Positions 26,246 to 35,098 of a DNA stretch of 64,000 bases are shown in pieces. Both the position numbers and the translations under genes were made by a program. The DNA comes from Pedobacter insulae. GTDB lineage: Bacteria; Bacteroidota; Bacteroidia; Sphingobacteriales; Sphingobacteriaceae. The notes beneath the pieces are model-generated. The model was not told the origin of the DNA, searched no databases, and saw only the letters and a list, made by a program, of their open reading frames with translations. Location: assembly GCF_900113525.1 (NCBI RefSeq), contig NZ_FOPP01000002.1, forward strand, positions 434,001-498,000, read 5' to 3'. How positions within the stretch are numbered: position 1 is the first letter of the stretch; every line of letters begins with the position of its first letter.

Positions 26246-26884
26246 ATGCGAATACCCTTAATAGAGTCTATTAGTTATAATACGGAGATCGAAAAAGTCT
26301 CTCAATTGCTAGACGCACTTCCCCAATTTCCAATCAAACACCAATCATGGGAAGGCTATCCAAGTAATTGTGAAGCAAACTTTGTGATTGCACACGCGGG
26401 TGATGCAATATGCTTGAAATTTTACGTAAAAGAAGACGTCATCAAAGTAAGTACCTACCAAACAAATGGACGTGTTCATAAAGATAATTGTGTCGAGTTT
26501 TTTGTTGCCTTTGGTACACAAAAAAAATACTACAATATCGAGTTCAATTGTACGGGCATCTGTTTAGTTGGTTTTGGTGAGAAAAGATTAAACAGAATCT
26601 TACTTGATGAAAAACTCATCGCTCAGGTTCAAACGCAAATTAAGATCATTTCTACGCCAGTAAATAGCAGCACTAAGTACACATGGGAAATTACGGCCCT
26701 ACTGCCGATCGAAATTTTTGAAGAGGCAAACTTGCTTAGCTTTCATCAATTAACTGCACAAGGCAATTTCTTCAAATGTGGTGATGATCTACCGCAGCCG
26801 CATTTCTATAGTTGGAATAAAATTGAAGCAAAAGACCCCGATTTCCATTTACCAGAGTTTTTTGGAGCATTAATGTTTGATTAA
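26246..26884 (+). CDS. CBM9/DOMON-like carbohydrate-binding protein without signal peptide
   Basis: A 212-residue protein. The pattern SCEANFVIAHAGDAICLKFYVKED is cited here only as the strand region around residues 50-75; it is followed by GRVHKDNCVEFFVAFG, YYNIEFNCTG, and TWEITALLPIEIF, the order of strands seen in the CBM9-like domain. The C-terminal GNFFKCGDDLPQPHFYSWNKIE block is also typical. No signal peptide or lipobox is visible from the ATG at 26246, so the protein seems cytoplasmic, unusual for a carbohydrate-binding module. Its end overlaps the earliest possible start of nagA; the true nagA ATG is 19 bases after its stop. Confidence 0.72.
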   Translation: MRIPLIESISYNTEIEKVSQLLDALPQFPIKHQSWEGYPSNCEANFVIAHAGDAICLKFYVKEDVIKVSTYQTNGRVHKDNCVEFFVAFGTQKKYYNIEFNCTGICLVGFGEKRLNRILLDEKLIAQVQTQIKIISTPVNSSTKYTWEITALLPIEIFEEANLLSFHQLTAQGNFFKCGDDLPQPHFYSWNKIEAKDPDFHLPEFFGALMFD

Positions 26885-26903
26885 ATTGTTCAATAAAAAA
26901 GAG

Positions 26904-28103
26904 ATGAAGAAGATTAAAATAGTGAACGGTCAAGTCATAACGCCCTATCGGATTGTTAAAAATGCTACCGTATTAATTAAGGACAAAAAAATAGAAGCGA
27001 TAAGTGAAGGCGATATTGAAGTAGCAGGTTATGAAGTGATCGATGTTAAGGGAAACTATGTTTCCCCCGGATTTATTGACATACATATTCATGGAGGTGG
27101 TGGCCATGATTTTATGGATGGAACAGGGGAAGCATACCTTAAGATTGCAGAAATCCACGCCAAATATGGTACAACTGCAATGGCACCGACCACACTTACC
27201 TGTTCGAAAGAAGATTTGTTAACAGCAATAGCGCTTTATAAAAGCGCAACTGTTAAAAATACCCGCGGTGCCCAATTCATTGGTATGCACTTAGAAGGCC
27301 CGTATTTTGCCCTAAATCAAAGTGGCGCACAAGATCCACGATACATCAGAAATCCGGATGTAGAAGAGTATAAAGAAATCATTGCCTATGGTCAGGATGT
27401 TATTAAGCGATGGAGTGTGGCTCCAGAACTACCAGGTGCTGTTGAAATGGGAAAATACTTAAAAGCAAATGGAATTATAGCGGCAATTGCCCATACTGAT
27501 GCCATTTATGAAGAAGTAGCGGAAGCTGTAGAAAATGGATACAACTTAGCTACTCATCTCTACTCGGCCATGTCTGGCGTTACACGCCGAAATACTTACC
27601 GTTACGCAGGTGTGATCGAAAGTGCCTATTTAATAGACTCAATGGATGTAGAAATCATTGCCGATGGCATTCACTTACCTCCACCATTACTAAAATTAGT
27701 GTATAAAATTAAAGGCCCCGATCGTATTGCATTGATTACCGATGCCATGCGTGCCGCCGGAATGCCAGAAGGGGAGAGTATACTCGGTAATAAGGAAACT
27801 GGATTAAAAGTGATCGTAGAAAACGGCGTAGCCATAATGGCTGATAGATCTTCTTTTGCAGGAAGTGTAGCTACCACCGATCGACTGGTTCGTACGATGG
27901 TGCAAATGGCCGATATTCCGCTGGTTGAAGCGGTTAGGATGATGAGTAAAACCCCAGCCACCATTATGGGAATAGAAGCTACTAAAGGGAGTTTAACTGT
28001 TGGTAAAGATGCCGATGTTTTAATTTTTGATGAAAACATTAACATTAAAACCACTATGATTAACGGAGAGGTTGTGTATACTTCCGCAGAATTTAGTAAC
28101 TAA
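26904..28103 (+). CDS. nagA: N-acetylglucosamine-6-phosphate deacetylase
   Basis: A 399-residue cytoplasmic amidohydrolase converting GlcNAc-6-P to GlcN-6-P and acetate. ATG 26904 (MKKIKIVNG) is chosen over an upstream TTG at 26877 because the beta-sandwich starts directly there. Metal and catalytic landmarks are in order: DIHIHGGGGHDFMDG, the Glu of GMHLEGPYF, the His of IAIAHTDA, THLYSAMSG, and the catalytic Asp of LITDAMRAAGMPEG. The end, GSLTVGKDADVLIFD, is typical of the superfamily. The nagB-like gene begins 7 bases after its stop, giving a two-step amino-sugar route to fructose-6-P. Confidence 0.92.
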   Translation: MKKIKIVNGQVITPYRIVKNATVLIKDKKIEAISEGDIEVAGYEVIDVKGNYVSPGFIDIHIHGGGGHDFMDGTGEAYLKIAEIHAKYGTTAMAPTTLTCSKEDLLTAIALYKSATVKNTRGAQFIGMHLEGPYFALNQSGAQDPRYIRNPDVEEYKEIIAYGQDVIKRWSVAPELPGAVEMGKYLKANGIIAAIAHTDAIYEEVAEAVENGYNLATHLYSAMSGVTRRNTYRYAGVIESAYLIDSMDVEIIADGIHLPPPLLKLVYKIKGPDRIALITDAMRAAGMPEGESILGNKETGLKVIVENGVAIMADRSSFAGSVATTDRLVRTMVQMADIPLVEAVRMMSKTPATIMGIEATKGSLTVGKDADVLIFDENINIKTTMINGEVVYTSAEFSN

Positions 28104-28110
28104 TATTGAA

Positions 28111-28872
28111 ATGAAAGAATTTTTAAAAGACAAGTTAACGGTGAAGGTTTTTGAGAGTAGGAAATCAATGGGGGAAGCAGTTGCTACTGCCGTAGCCGAC
28201 TGCATTCATAATCTGTTAAAAAAGCAACCATTTGTAAACATTATTTTTGGCGCTGCACCGTCTCAGAATGAATTTTTTGAAGCTTTGCTTACAAAAGACA
28301 TCGATTGGGCTGGGATAAATGCTTTCCATATGGACGAGTATGTAGACCTAGCTGCAGATGCACCCCAAGGTTTCGGTAATTTTTTAAAAGAAAGGCTATT
28401 CGATTTAGTTCCTTTTAATACAGTAAACTATATTGATGGTAATGTAAAGGATTATCAAGCAGAATGCTTAAGGTATGCAACATTGCTAAAAAAGTTAAAA
28501 ACAGATATCGTGTGCCTGGGCATTGGAGAAAATACGCATTTGGCATTTAACGATCCACATGTAGCTGATGAAAATGATCCTTATCTTGTAAAGCGCGTTG
28601 ATTTAGACGAGGCATGCCGTACACAGCAGGTCAACGACGGTTGCTTTAAGCATATTGATGAGGTGCCAACACATGCGCTTACACTTACTTTGCCAGCCTT
28701 ATTAAAAGCTCCATATGCTTTTTGTACAGTGCCGGGAGAAAAAAAGGCAAAGGCGGTTTACCATACCTTAACAGCAGAAATTAATGATAATCTCCCTTCT
28801 ACATTGTTAAGAAAACACAAAAATGCAGTACTGTTCTTAGACGAGCAAAGCAGTAAACAAATTAGTATTTAG
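28111..28872 (+). CDS. NagB-like glucosamine-6-phosphate deaminase (divergent active site)
   Basis: A 253-residue protein of the NagB/6-phosphogluconolactonase fold. ATG 28111 follows the nagA stop. INAFHMDEYVDL carries the Asp of the family (residue 75), and GIGENTHLAFNDP spans residues 137-149. In E. coli NagB the corresponding triad is Asp141-His143-Glu148; here it is Asn141, His143 and Asp148. His is kept and both acids are changed. Bacteroidota homologues with a similar GIGEN-HLAFNDP block are usually annotated as glucosamine-6-phosphate deaminase. The position directly after nagA supports deamination/isomerisation to fructose-6-P, but a related sugar phosphate is possible. Confidence 0.8.
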   Translation: MKEFLKDKLTVKVFESRKSMGEAVATAVADCIHNLLKKQPFVNIIFGAAPSQNEFFEALLTKDIDWAGINAFHMDEYVDLAADAPQGFGNFLKERLFDLVPFNTVNYIDGNVKDYQAECLRYATLLKKLKTDIVCLGIGENTHLAFNDPHVADENDPYLVKRVDLDEACRTQQVNDGCFKHIDEVPTHALTLTLPALLKAPYAFCTVPGEKKAKAVYHTLTAEINDNLPSTLLRKHKNAVLFLDEQSSKQISI

Positions 28873-28932
28873 AATCAAAATCCTGTATCTATGTAAACAA
28901 TTAGATGCTTTGAACCAAATATACCTTAAGAA

Positions 28933-29748
28933 ATGAAATGTGAATTAACTACAGAACAGATTCAGTTTTTCCAATCGAACGGATTTATTGTAATCGAAGA
29001 TTTTCTCTCCACTGAAGAATTAACACAATGGCGTGAAGCGGTTACCGAGGCAATAGAAGAGCGAAATGGATTAAAAATGCCTGGAAAGGATGCTAAAGTA
29101 GGAATGGATGATGGCATCAACAAAGATTCGGAGTATTTCTCGAAAGTGTTTGACCAGTTGCTTAATCTTTGGCAAACGAATGATAAGGTTAAAGAAATTA
29201 TGTTGGACGAAAGAATTGGCAAAATGGCAGCCCAGCTTTCTGGTGCCGATGGCATCCGGATTTGGCATGATCAAGCCCTCTTTAAACGCCCATGGGCCAA
29301 CCCAACTTCATGGCACTTAGATACTCCTTTTTGGTCTTTTTCTGATCGTAAAGCTCTTTCTATTTGGGTAGCTCTAGACGATGCAACTTTAGAAAATGGA
29401 TGCTTATATTTTATTCCAGCTTCATTTAAAGAAACGACATACGAAAATAAAGGAATAGGCAAAAATATGGACGGCATTTTTCAGGCCTATCCACAATTTG
29501 CAAGAGCAGTATCTGTAGCTGCGCCCATGAAAGCTGGAAGCTGCTCTTTTCACAATGGATTAACGATACATGGCGCAGGAGCTAATATGACGAGCGGATA
29601 TAGAAGGGCAATGACCTGCGCCTATATGCCGGATGGAAACACCTTCAATGGCGAGCCAAATATTTTACCGGATACTTATTTGAAAATATTAAAAGTTGGT
29701 GATTTGCTAAATAATGAGGAGCAAAATCCATTGATATATAAAGCTTAG
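28933..29748 (+). CDS. Phytanoyl-CoA dioxygenase (PhyH)-family protein
   Basis: A 271-residue Fe(II)/2-oxoglutarate-type oxygenase. An N-terminal block EQIQFFQSNGFIVIEDFLS is family-typical. The Fe ligands are seen in SWHLDTPFW (His-x-Asp) and in the distal His of FHNGLTIHGAG, with a following Arg in SGYRRAMTCAY for 2-oxoglutarate. No CoA substrate is implied; many PhyH proteins hydroxylate small molecules. It lies between the nagB-like gene and a TIM-barrel isomerase with a 3-base gap to the latter. A second PhyH gene occurs at 39568-40365. Confidence 0.85.
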   Translation: MKCELTTEQIQFFQSNGFIVIEDFLSTEELTQWREAVTEAIEERNGLKMPGKDAKVGMDDGINKDSEYFSKVFDQLLNLWQTNDKVKEIMLDERIGKMAAQLSGADGIRIWHDQALFKRPWANPTSWHLDTPFWSFSDRKALSIWVALDDATLENGCLYFIPASFKETTYENKGIGKNMDGIFQAYPQFARAVSVAAPMKAGSCSFHNGLTIHGAGANMTSGYRRAMTCAYMPDGNTFNGEPNILPDTYLKILKVGDLLNNEEQNPLIYKA

Positions 29749-29751
29749 TGA

Positions 29752-30585
29752 ATGGCTGCACCCATGAAATTTTTGTGTCCACGTTGGGGTTTTGAAGATA
29801 TTCCCTGGAATATCTTCCTAAAACAGGTTAAGGAAGAAGGTTATGCTGGTGTTGAATGGTTTCCTTTCGGCGAACCAGGCGATTATCGTACCGTATTAGC
29901 ACTGCTCCAATCTTATGAATTAGATTTTGCGATCGTAATGGCAGTCATTGAACCTTACCGTAATTTTGAAAGCTATTTGCAAAAACTCGAAATGGATTTG
30001 CATCAATTAATGGAAATTAGAGATCAAAATAAAGCACCCCTATTTTTTAGCGCACAAATAGGGAGAGAGTTTTTTGATGAACAGCAAATTAAAAAGTGCT
30101 TAACGCTTTGCCAACAGATAGAAGAAAAATATCAAACCCCTATTTACCAAGAAACCCACCGTAACAAATGGTCGTATGCCGCACATATAGTAGCGCCTGT
30201 ATTGGCAAATGAGCCGGCTTTAAAATTAACTTTAGATGTTTCTCACTGGTTCTGTGTTTCCGAAAGCTATCTGGAAGATCAACAAGAGGCAGTTAACAAA
30301 GCAATTTTACATACTAAGCACATCCATGCCAGAATAGGAAGTACACAAAGCTCACAGGTTTGGGATCCTGCAAATGCAGAATATGCTGAAGCACTCGCCG
30401 CACATGTGAAGATCTGGGATCAATGGATTGAGCAAATGAAATTGACGAATGAACTCATAACCATTACTCCAGAATTTGGACCAGCACCCTATTTGGTAAA
30501 AGGAAACAGAACAAATTCCCTTGTTGATGAACAATGGCGTTTAAATGCATGGATGAAGAATTTTTTAAATAATCGATATCGCTAA
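29752..30585 (+). CDS. Sugar phosphate isomerase/epimerase-type TIM-barrel protein
   Basis: A 277-residue protein of the xylose-isomerase-like TIM-barrel (AP-endonuclease-2) superfamily. Strand-end motifs include YAGVEWFPFGEPGDY, the Glu/His pair in YQETHRNKW, TLDVSHWFCVSE, HIHARIG and TPEFGPAPYL; these Glu, Asp and His residues form the usual divalent-metal site. The reaction is unknown; candidates are isomerisation or epimerisation of a sugar or sugar acid from the locus. It starts 3 bases after the PhyH stop, and the GH106 gene starts 1 base after its own stop, so these genes are tightly coupled. Confidence 0.83.
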   Translation: MAAPMKFLCPRWGFEDIPWNIFLKQVKEEGYAGVEWFPFGEPGDYRTVLALLQSYELDFAIVMAVIEPYRNFESYLQKLEMDLHQLMEIRDQNKAPLFFSAQIGREFFDEQQIKKCLTLCQQIEEKYQTPIYQETHRNKWSYAAHIVAPVLANEPALKLTLDVSHWFCVSESYLEDQQEAVNKAILHTKHIHARIGSTQSSQVWDPANAEYAEALAAHVKIWDQWIEQMKLTNELITITPEFGPAPYLVKGNRTNSLVDEQWRLNAWMKNFLNNRYR

Positions 30586-30586
30586 A

Positions 30587-33454
30587 ATGGAAATGATGAA
30601 GAGAAGATCCTTCTTGCTAAAAAGTACTGTTTTGTCGGCAGCTAGCATTGTAATGCTCCATAATAATGGTTTTGCCAATTCGATCGCAAACACCTTTATG
30701 GAGTTAGTGGAGGATGATTTTAAAAATCCTGTAACACATTATCGTCCCTTTGTAAGATGGTGGTGGAATGGCAATAAAATAGAAAAAGCTGAACTTGCCA
30801 GAGAACTTAGCCTATTGAAAGATGCTGGGATTGGAGGTGTAGAGATAAACCCGATTTCTTTTCCGTCCAACACAGACGATATGGGTATCCCTTCAGTTGA
30901 GTGGTTGAGTGATGAATGGATAGATTTATTGAAATTTACCTTAGAAGAAGCTAAAAAGCTGGGATTAACCTGCGATCTTTTAGCAGGTACAGGCTTCCCT
31001 TATGGTGCCGATTTCTTACAGGGGGAGGAACGTGCACAGGTAGTTGTAGTAGCCGTTAAAAAGCTTGAAGGACCAATCAAAATTGAATTCTCGCTTTTCG
31101 ACCTTTTTAAAGAAGCGGATCCTGCAACTTTAAGTCCTTATAGCGGGCGTACCATGGAAATGCTCGAGTTAAATATTGTTCCAGATCCGCTGATTAGCAT
31201 GGAACAGGTAAAGAACATCACCGACCAAGTTACGAACGGGGTAGTAAAGGTTGATTTGCCAGCAGGGAAGTTCGCTATTTATGGTTTAGTGAAAATTGAT
31301 GGTTTCATGCGCGTTATACAAGGCGCTCCGGGAGGTGTTGGACCTGTATTGAACCATTACAATGAAAAGGCCGTTAAAAAATACCTTAACAAAATTACAG
31401 ACACCATTCAAAATAGAATAGGTCCGTTAGCTCCGTACATCCGCTCTTTTTTTCTCGATAGTTTAGAAATGGAAGGGGCCAATTGGACGAGCGATATGAT
31501 GGCCGAATTTAAAAAAAGACGGGGATATGACTTGTACCCATACTTACCGTTCATTCTTTTCAGAACAGGGAGAATGGGGAATACGGTAGATTTAAACTAT
31601 GCGGTAAAAATGAGCCCCGAACTGGAGAAAATGCTGAATAGGATGCGGTTCGACTTTGAATTAACGAAAGCTGAACTTTTTAGAGAACGATTTTCCATTA
31701 CTTTTAGTCAATGGTGTGCACAAAATAAAATAAAATCTAGAACACAAGCTTACGGAAGAGGACATTTTCCTTTGGAAGGTAGTTTTGGAATGGATATCCC
31801 AGAAGGAGAGACCTGGTTAAAATACGGTATTGGGGAAGAGATTACTGAAGCCGATTTCACTAAGTACCCCTGGCATCTGGGTCGGGGAAATACGATGATC
31901 AATAAATATGTTTCTTCAGCCGCACATTTAAAGGATAAGAAATTGATCAGTTCAGAAGAATTGACCAATACAGATATGGTATTTGCCGAAACCTTAGCGA
32001 TTTTTAAGATTGCGGGAGATCAAAGTACCATTTCAGGTATTACCCATCCAATTTTTCATGGCTTCAATTATTCCCCAAAAAAAGCCGCATTTCCGGGTTG
32101 GATTACGTATGGTGGCTATTTTAATGAACAAAATACCATATGGCCACACTTTAAAAAATATACCGATTACAGAGCCAGACAGTCGGCCTTATTGCAACAA
32201 GCTACTTTTTTTGCCGATATTGCTATAATGGCACCAATAGGGGATATGTGGGGCGATTTTGGCGCACAAATGGAACCTTTCCCTTCACGGGTTACTCCTC
32301 CTTATCAGATGTTGGTGTGGGAATCAATTCATCAAAATGGAAATGCGTGCGATTATGTTTCAGAGCAGGTAATTGCCAGTGCTGAATTTAAAGATGGACT
32401 GATGATCTATGGTTCAAGAAAGTACCACACACTATTTTTAATAGAGGTTAAAAGTATTGAACCCCAAACCGCAAAAAAGCTATATGATTTTGTAAAGGCA
32501 GGAGGACGTATCTTTTGCATCGAGGCATATCCCGAGAAATCTTTAGGTTGGCTTAATCATCATAAAAGAGACCAAGAAGTAAGTGAATGGATCGATAAGC
32601 TGAAAAGCTATCCGAAACAATTTATCCTTTTACCTAAACCAGCGGCCGATTTTAAAACATGGTACCAACGTATTCAAACACAATATGGAGTTAAACCCTA
32701 CGTGACCTTCGCTAAACCAAATTCAATGCTTACCCAAATAAGGTATCAAGCAAAAGACACCGAAATATTACTTTTCACTAATGCAAATGCACATTACTCT
32801 ATTATGCTTGATGCCACATTTCTACCCGAAATTACAGCAGATAAACAGGCTTGGATCTGGGATGCGGCAACTGGTGATAAATTTAAAATTGACCTGAAAA
32901 ATGGGAATTTTAAAACTAAGCTATATCCAGCCGATTCTAAGCTCATTGTCTTTAATAAGGAAGATAGTGGACAGATGTGGCATCCTATTCCTGAAGTACC
33001 GCCCAAAGCAATAAAATTAAATTCAATTTGGAAAGTAACTTTTAGGCATATGGATAAAACAGTAAAAACTAAAGAAATGCGTGAACTGCATGATTTAAAA
33101 GAACTTAGAGAGTTTACCCATTTTGCCGGAATAGTTTCGTATACATCCACTTTGCATTTATCAAATCCGTCAAGCTTTCGCTATATAGATCTGGGAAAAG
33201 TATTCGGTATCGCTGAACTGATCATAAATGGTAAGGATATGGGCACTACCTGGTACGGTCGAAATGCTTTTACCGTTAATAATGCATTCATAAAAGGAGC
33301 CAATACCATAGAAATTAAAGTGACTACAGTGATGCTAAATTACATGAAATCGTTAACAGAAAATGCGATTGCTCAATATTGGTCCAATAACAGTAAAAGA
33401 AAAGAACAACCACTTCAATCCATGGGTATGGTTGGCCCAGTGAACTTATTTTAA
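30587..33454 (+). CDS. GH106-like alpha-L-rhamnosidase
   Basis: A 955-residue exported protein with a twin-arginine-like start (KRRSFLLKSTVLSAASIVML). The catalytic half shows YRPFVRWWWNGNKIEKAEL, GIGGVEINPISFP, SDEWIDLLKFTLEEAKKLGL and FFLDSLEMEGANWT, which I recognise from the GH106 rhamnosidase family, with SSEELTNTDMVFAETLA further on. The C-terminal 120 residues (YIDLGKVFGIAELIINGKDMGTTW, GANTIEIKVTTVMLNYM) are a carbohydrate-binding beta-sandwich typical of the family. It removes alpha-L-rhamnose, as found in pectins, arabinogalactan and some exopolysaccharides. Confidence 0.83.
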   Translation: MEMMKRRSFLLKSTVLSAASIVMLHNNGFANSIANTFMELVEDDFKNPVTHYRPFVRWWWNGNKIEKAELARELSLLKDAGIGGVEINPISFPSNTDDMGIPSVEWLSDEWIDLLKFTLEEAKKLGLTCDLLAGTGFPYGADFLQGEERAQVVVVAVKKLEGPIKIEFSLFDLFKEADPATLSPYSGRTMEMLELNIVPDPLISMEQVKNITDQVTNGVVKVDLPAGKFAIYGLVKIDGFMRVIQGAPGGVGPVLNHYNEKAVKKYLNKITDTIQNRIGPLAPYIRSFFLDSLEMEGANWTSDMMAEFKKRRGYDLYPYLPFILFRTGRMGNTVDLNYAVKMSPELEKMLNRMRFDFELTKAELFRERFSITFSQWCAQNKIKSRTQAYGRGHFPLEGSFGMDIPEGETWLKYGIGEEITEADFTKYPWHLGRGNTMINKYVSSAAHLKDKKLISSEELTNTDMVFAETLAIFKIAGDQSTISGITHPIFHGFNYSPKKAAFPGWITYGGYFNEQNTIWPHFKKYTDYRARQSALLQQATFFADIAIMAPIGDMWGDFGAQMEPFPSRVTPPYQMLVWESIHQNGNACDYVSEQVIASAEFKDGLMIYGSRKYHTLFLIEVKSIEPQTAKKLYDFVKAGGRIFCIEAYPEKSLGWLNHHKRDQEVSEWIDKLKSYPKQFILLPKPAADFKTWYQRIQTQYGVKPYVTFAKPNSMLTQIRYQAKDTEILLFTNANAHYSIMLDATFLPEITADKQAWIWDAATGDKFKIDLKNGNFKTKLYPADSKLIVFNKEDSGQMWHPIPEVPPKAIKLNSIWKVTFRHMDKTVKTKEMRELHDLKELREFTHFAGIVSYTSTLHLSNPSSFRYIDLGKVFGIAELIINGKDMGTTWYGRNAFTVNNAFIKGANTIEIKVTTVMLNYMKSLTENAIAQYWSNNSKRKEQPLQSMGMVGPVNLF

Positions 33455-33461
33455 TTATACT

Positions 33462-34934
33462 ATGTTTATGAAATTTCAAAAGAGAATGGTCCTGATGCTG
33501 CTTGTTTTATTACAAGGTACAGCGGTATTTGCTAAAGATTATAAAGCGTCATTTTTCCATATCAAATCAGATGGCGCAACCATGAATACTCGCTCTATCC
33601 AATTTGCAATAGATTATATTAGCAAAAATGGAGGTGGTCGTTTGGTTTTTTATGTGGGGAGATATTTAACAGGCTCTATTCATTTAAAATCTAATGTAAC
33701 CTTGCAATTAGAAGAAGGAGCAGTTTTATTGGGATCTACCAACCCTTTCGACTACGATCGATTAGGTAACACCGCACTTATCCATGCAAGAGATCTGGAA
33801 AATGTAGGCATTACAGGTAAGGGAATGATTGATGGACAGGGCAGGGCGCTAGCAAACAATTCTATTGCTTATGCGAATGATGGACTGATAGAGGACATCT
33901 TAAAATACGATCGTACCCGCGAGTCAATCCGTCCGATGGTAATTTATTTCGTTAACTGTGTAAATGTAACCATCAAAGATGTTATTCTTCAAAATTCTGC
34001 TTGTTGGTTACAGACTTACGAACGCTGTAAAAATATGTTAATTGATAATATTACTGTTAATAACGTTGCTTTTTGGAATAGCGATGGAATTGATATAGTA
34101 GACTGTGATAATGTGGTTATCACGAATAATAAAATTGACGCAGCAGATGATGGAATTTGCTTGAAATCCCACAATGAAAAATTTTACTGTAATAATATTT
34201 TAATCGAAAATAATATAGTGCGTACCAGCGCAAATGGTATAAAACTGGGCACAGCAGGAAAGGGTGGCTTCAGAAACATTAAAATTATTAATAATATCGT
34301 TTATGATACCTACCGTTCGGCTATAGCTTTGCAGAGTGTAGATGGAGGTTTTTTAGAAGATATTGTGGTAGATGGCTTGAAAAGCACCAATACTGGCAAT
34401 GTAATCTTTTTAAGGCTGGGGGAAAGGATTGCCGGTAAAAAATCAACCATGAATAGAATTTCCATTAAAAATGTGGTTGCCGATGTGCCTTTTGGTAAAC
34501 CAGATGCAGGTTATGATTATGAAGGACCTATTGAAGATATGCCACGGAATATTTCTCCGATTATTATTGCAGGTTTACCAGGACAATATATCAACGAGGT
34601 AAGTTTCACTAATTTTGAAGTTTCTTATCCCGGAGGTGGAAATAAATTCTTGGCCTATGTGGGTTTAGACCAGCTGGATAGTATTACCGAGAATCCCGAT
34701 GGCTATCCAGAATTTTCGATGTTCAAAGAGGTGCCAGCTTGGGGTATTTACGTTAGACATGCCAAGAACATTAATTTTGCTAACATCCATTTAAAAGCAG
34801 AAAAGAAAGACTATCGATTACCCATCGTGATGGACGATGTACATGATGCACAATTGAAGAAAATTACCTTCGAACAAATTGGTCAGAAAAAATTAATACA
34901 TACCTATAAATCAACTAACGTTACAGTTAAATAA
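33462..34934 (+). CDS. GH28-family polygalacturonase-like hydrolase
   Basis: A 490-residue exported beta-helix protein; the start may be 33462 or the in-frame ATG at 33468, both giving a signal peptide ending VFAK. The GH28 signatures NSDGIDIVDC and DADDGICLKSH (catalytic Asp cluster; actual text AADDGICLKSH) are followed by GTAGKGGFRNI, where many GH28 enzymes have GSxxxG. YLTGSIHLKSNVTLQLEEGAVLLGS is the usual N-terminal rung region. It hydrolyses alpha-linked galacturonate or a related uronate, including exo-types and rhamnogalacturonan forms. The next 160 bases hold an operator-like element and a palindromic repeat. Confidence 0.9.
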   Translation: MFMKFQKRMVLMLLVLLQGTAVFAKDYKASFFHIKSDGATMNTRSIQFAIDYISKNGGGRLVFYVGRYLTGSIHLKSNVTLQLEEGAVLLGSTNPFDYDRLGNTALIHARDLENVGITGKGMIDGQGRALANNSIAYANDGLIEDILKYDRTRESIRPMVIYFVNCVNVTIKDVILQNSACWLQTYERCKNMLIDNITVNNVAFWNSDGIDIVDCDNVVITNNKIDAADDGICLKSHNEKFYCNNILIENNIVRTSANGIKLGTAGKGGFRNIKIINNIVYDTYRSAIALQSVDGGFLEDIVVDGLKSTNTGNVIFLRLGERIAGKKSTMNRISIKNVVADVPFGKPDAGYDYEGPIEDMPRNISPIIIAGLPGQYINEVSFTNFEVSYPGGGNKFLAYVGLDQLDSITENPDGYPEFSMFKEVPAWGIYVRHAKNINFANIHLKAEKKDYRLPIVMDDVHDAQLKKITFEQIGQKKLIHTYKSTNVTVK

Positions 34935-34947
34935 GGTGATTATAAAA

Positions 34948-34967
34948 TAACGTTAAGCAAGTTTAAC
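34948..34967 (+). promoter_or_regulatory. Candidate operator B, second copy, upstream of PL8
   Basis: TAACGTTAAGCAAGTTTAAC differs at one of 20 bases from 19742-19761. It lies 14 bases after the GH28 stop and about 130 bases before the PL8 start. This suggests an internal promoter for PL8-GH88 under the same regulator as the permease/SusCD unit. Confidence 0.42.
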
Positions 34968-34992
34968 AAAGCCCGTTCTTGCGAAAAACAAC

Positions 34993-35078
34993 CTCGTCAT
35001 TGCGAGGAACGAACTCGTCATTGCGAGCGCAGCGAAGCAATCTAATCGTGAGATTGCTTCGCTGCGCTCGCAATGACG
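34993..35078. repeat. Palindromic intergenic repeat, copy 1 (with a 21-nt echo)
   Basis: Perfect 28-bp arms at 35016-35043 and 35051-35078 (left arm begins CGTCATTGCGAGCGCAGCG) enclose a 7-base loop. CTCGTCATTGCGAG occurs at 34993-35006 and again at 35014-35027, exactly 21 bases apart. It belongs to the family also seen at 38351, 48544, 55563, 60743 and 62286. Confidence 0.9.
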
Positions 35079-35098
35079 ACCTAAACGAATGAATTTAA

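Noticed and set aside
27671..28054. A 127-codon minus-strand frame
   Set aside because: It is antisense to nagA, with no independent support.
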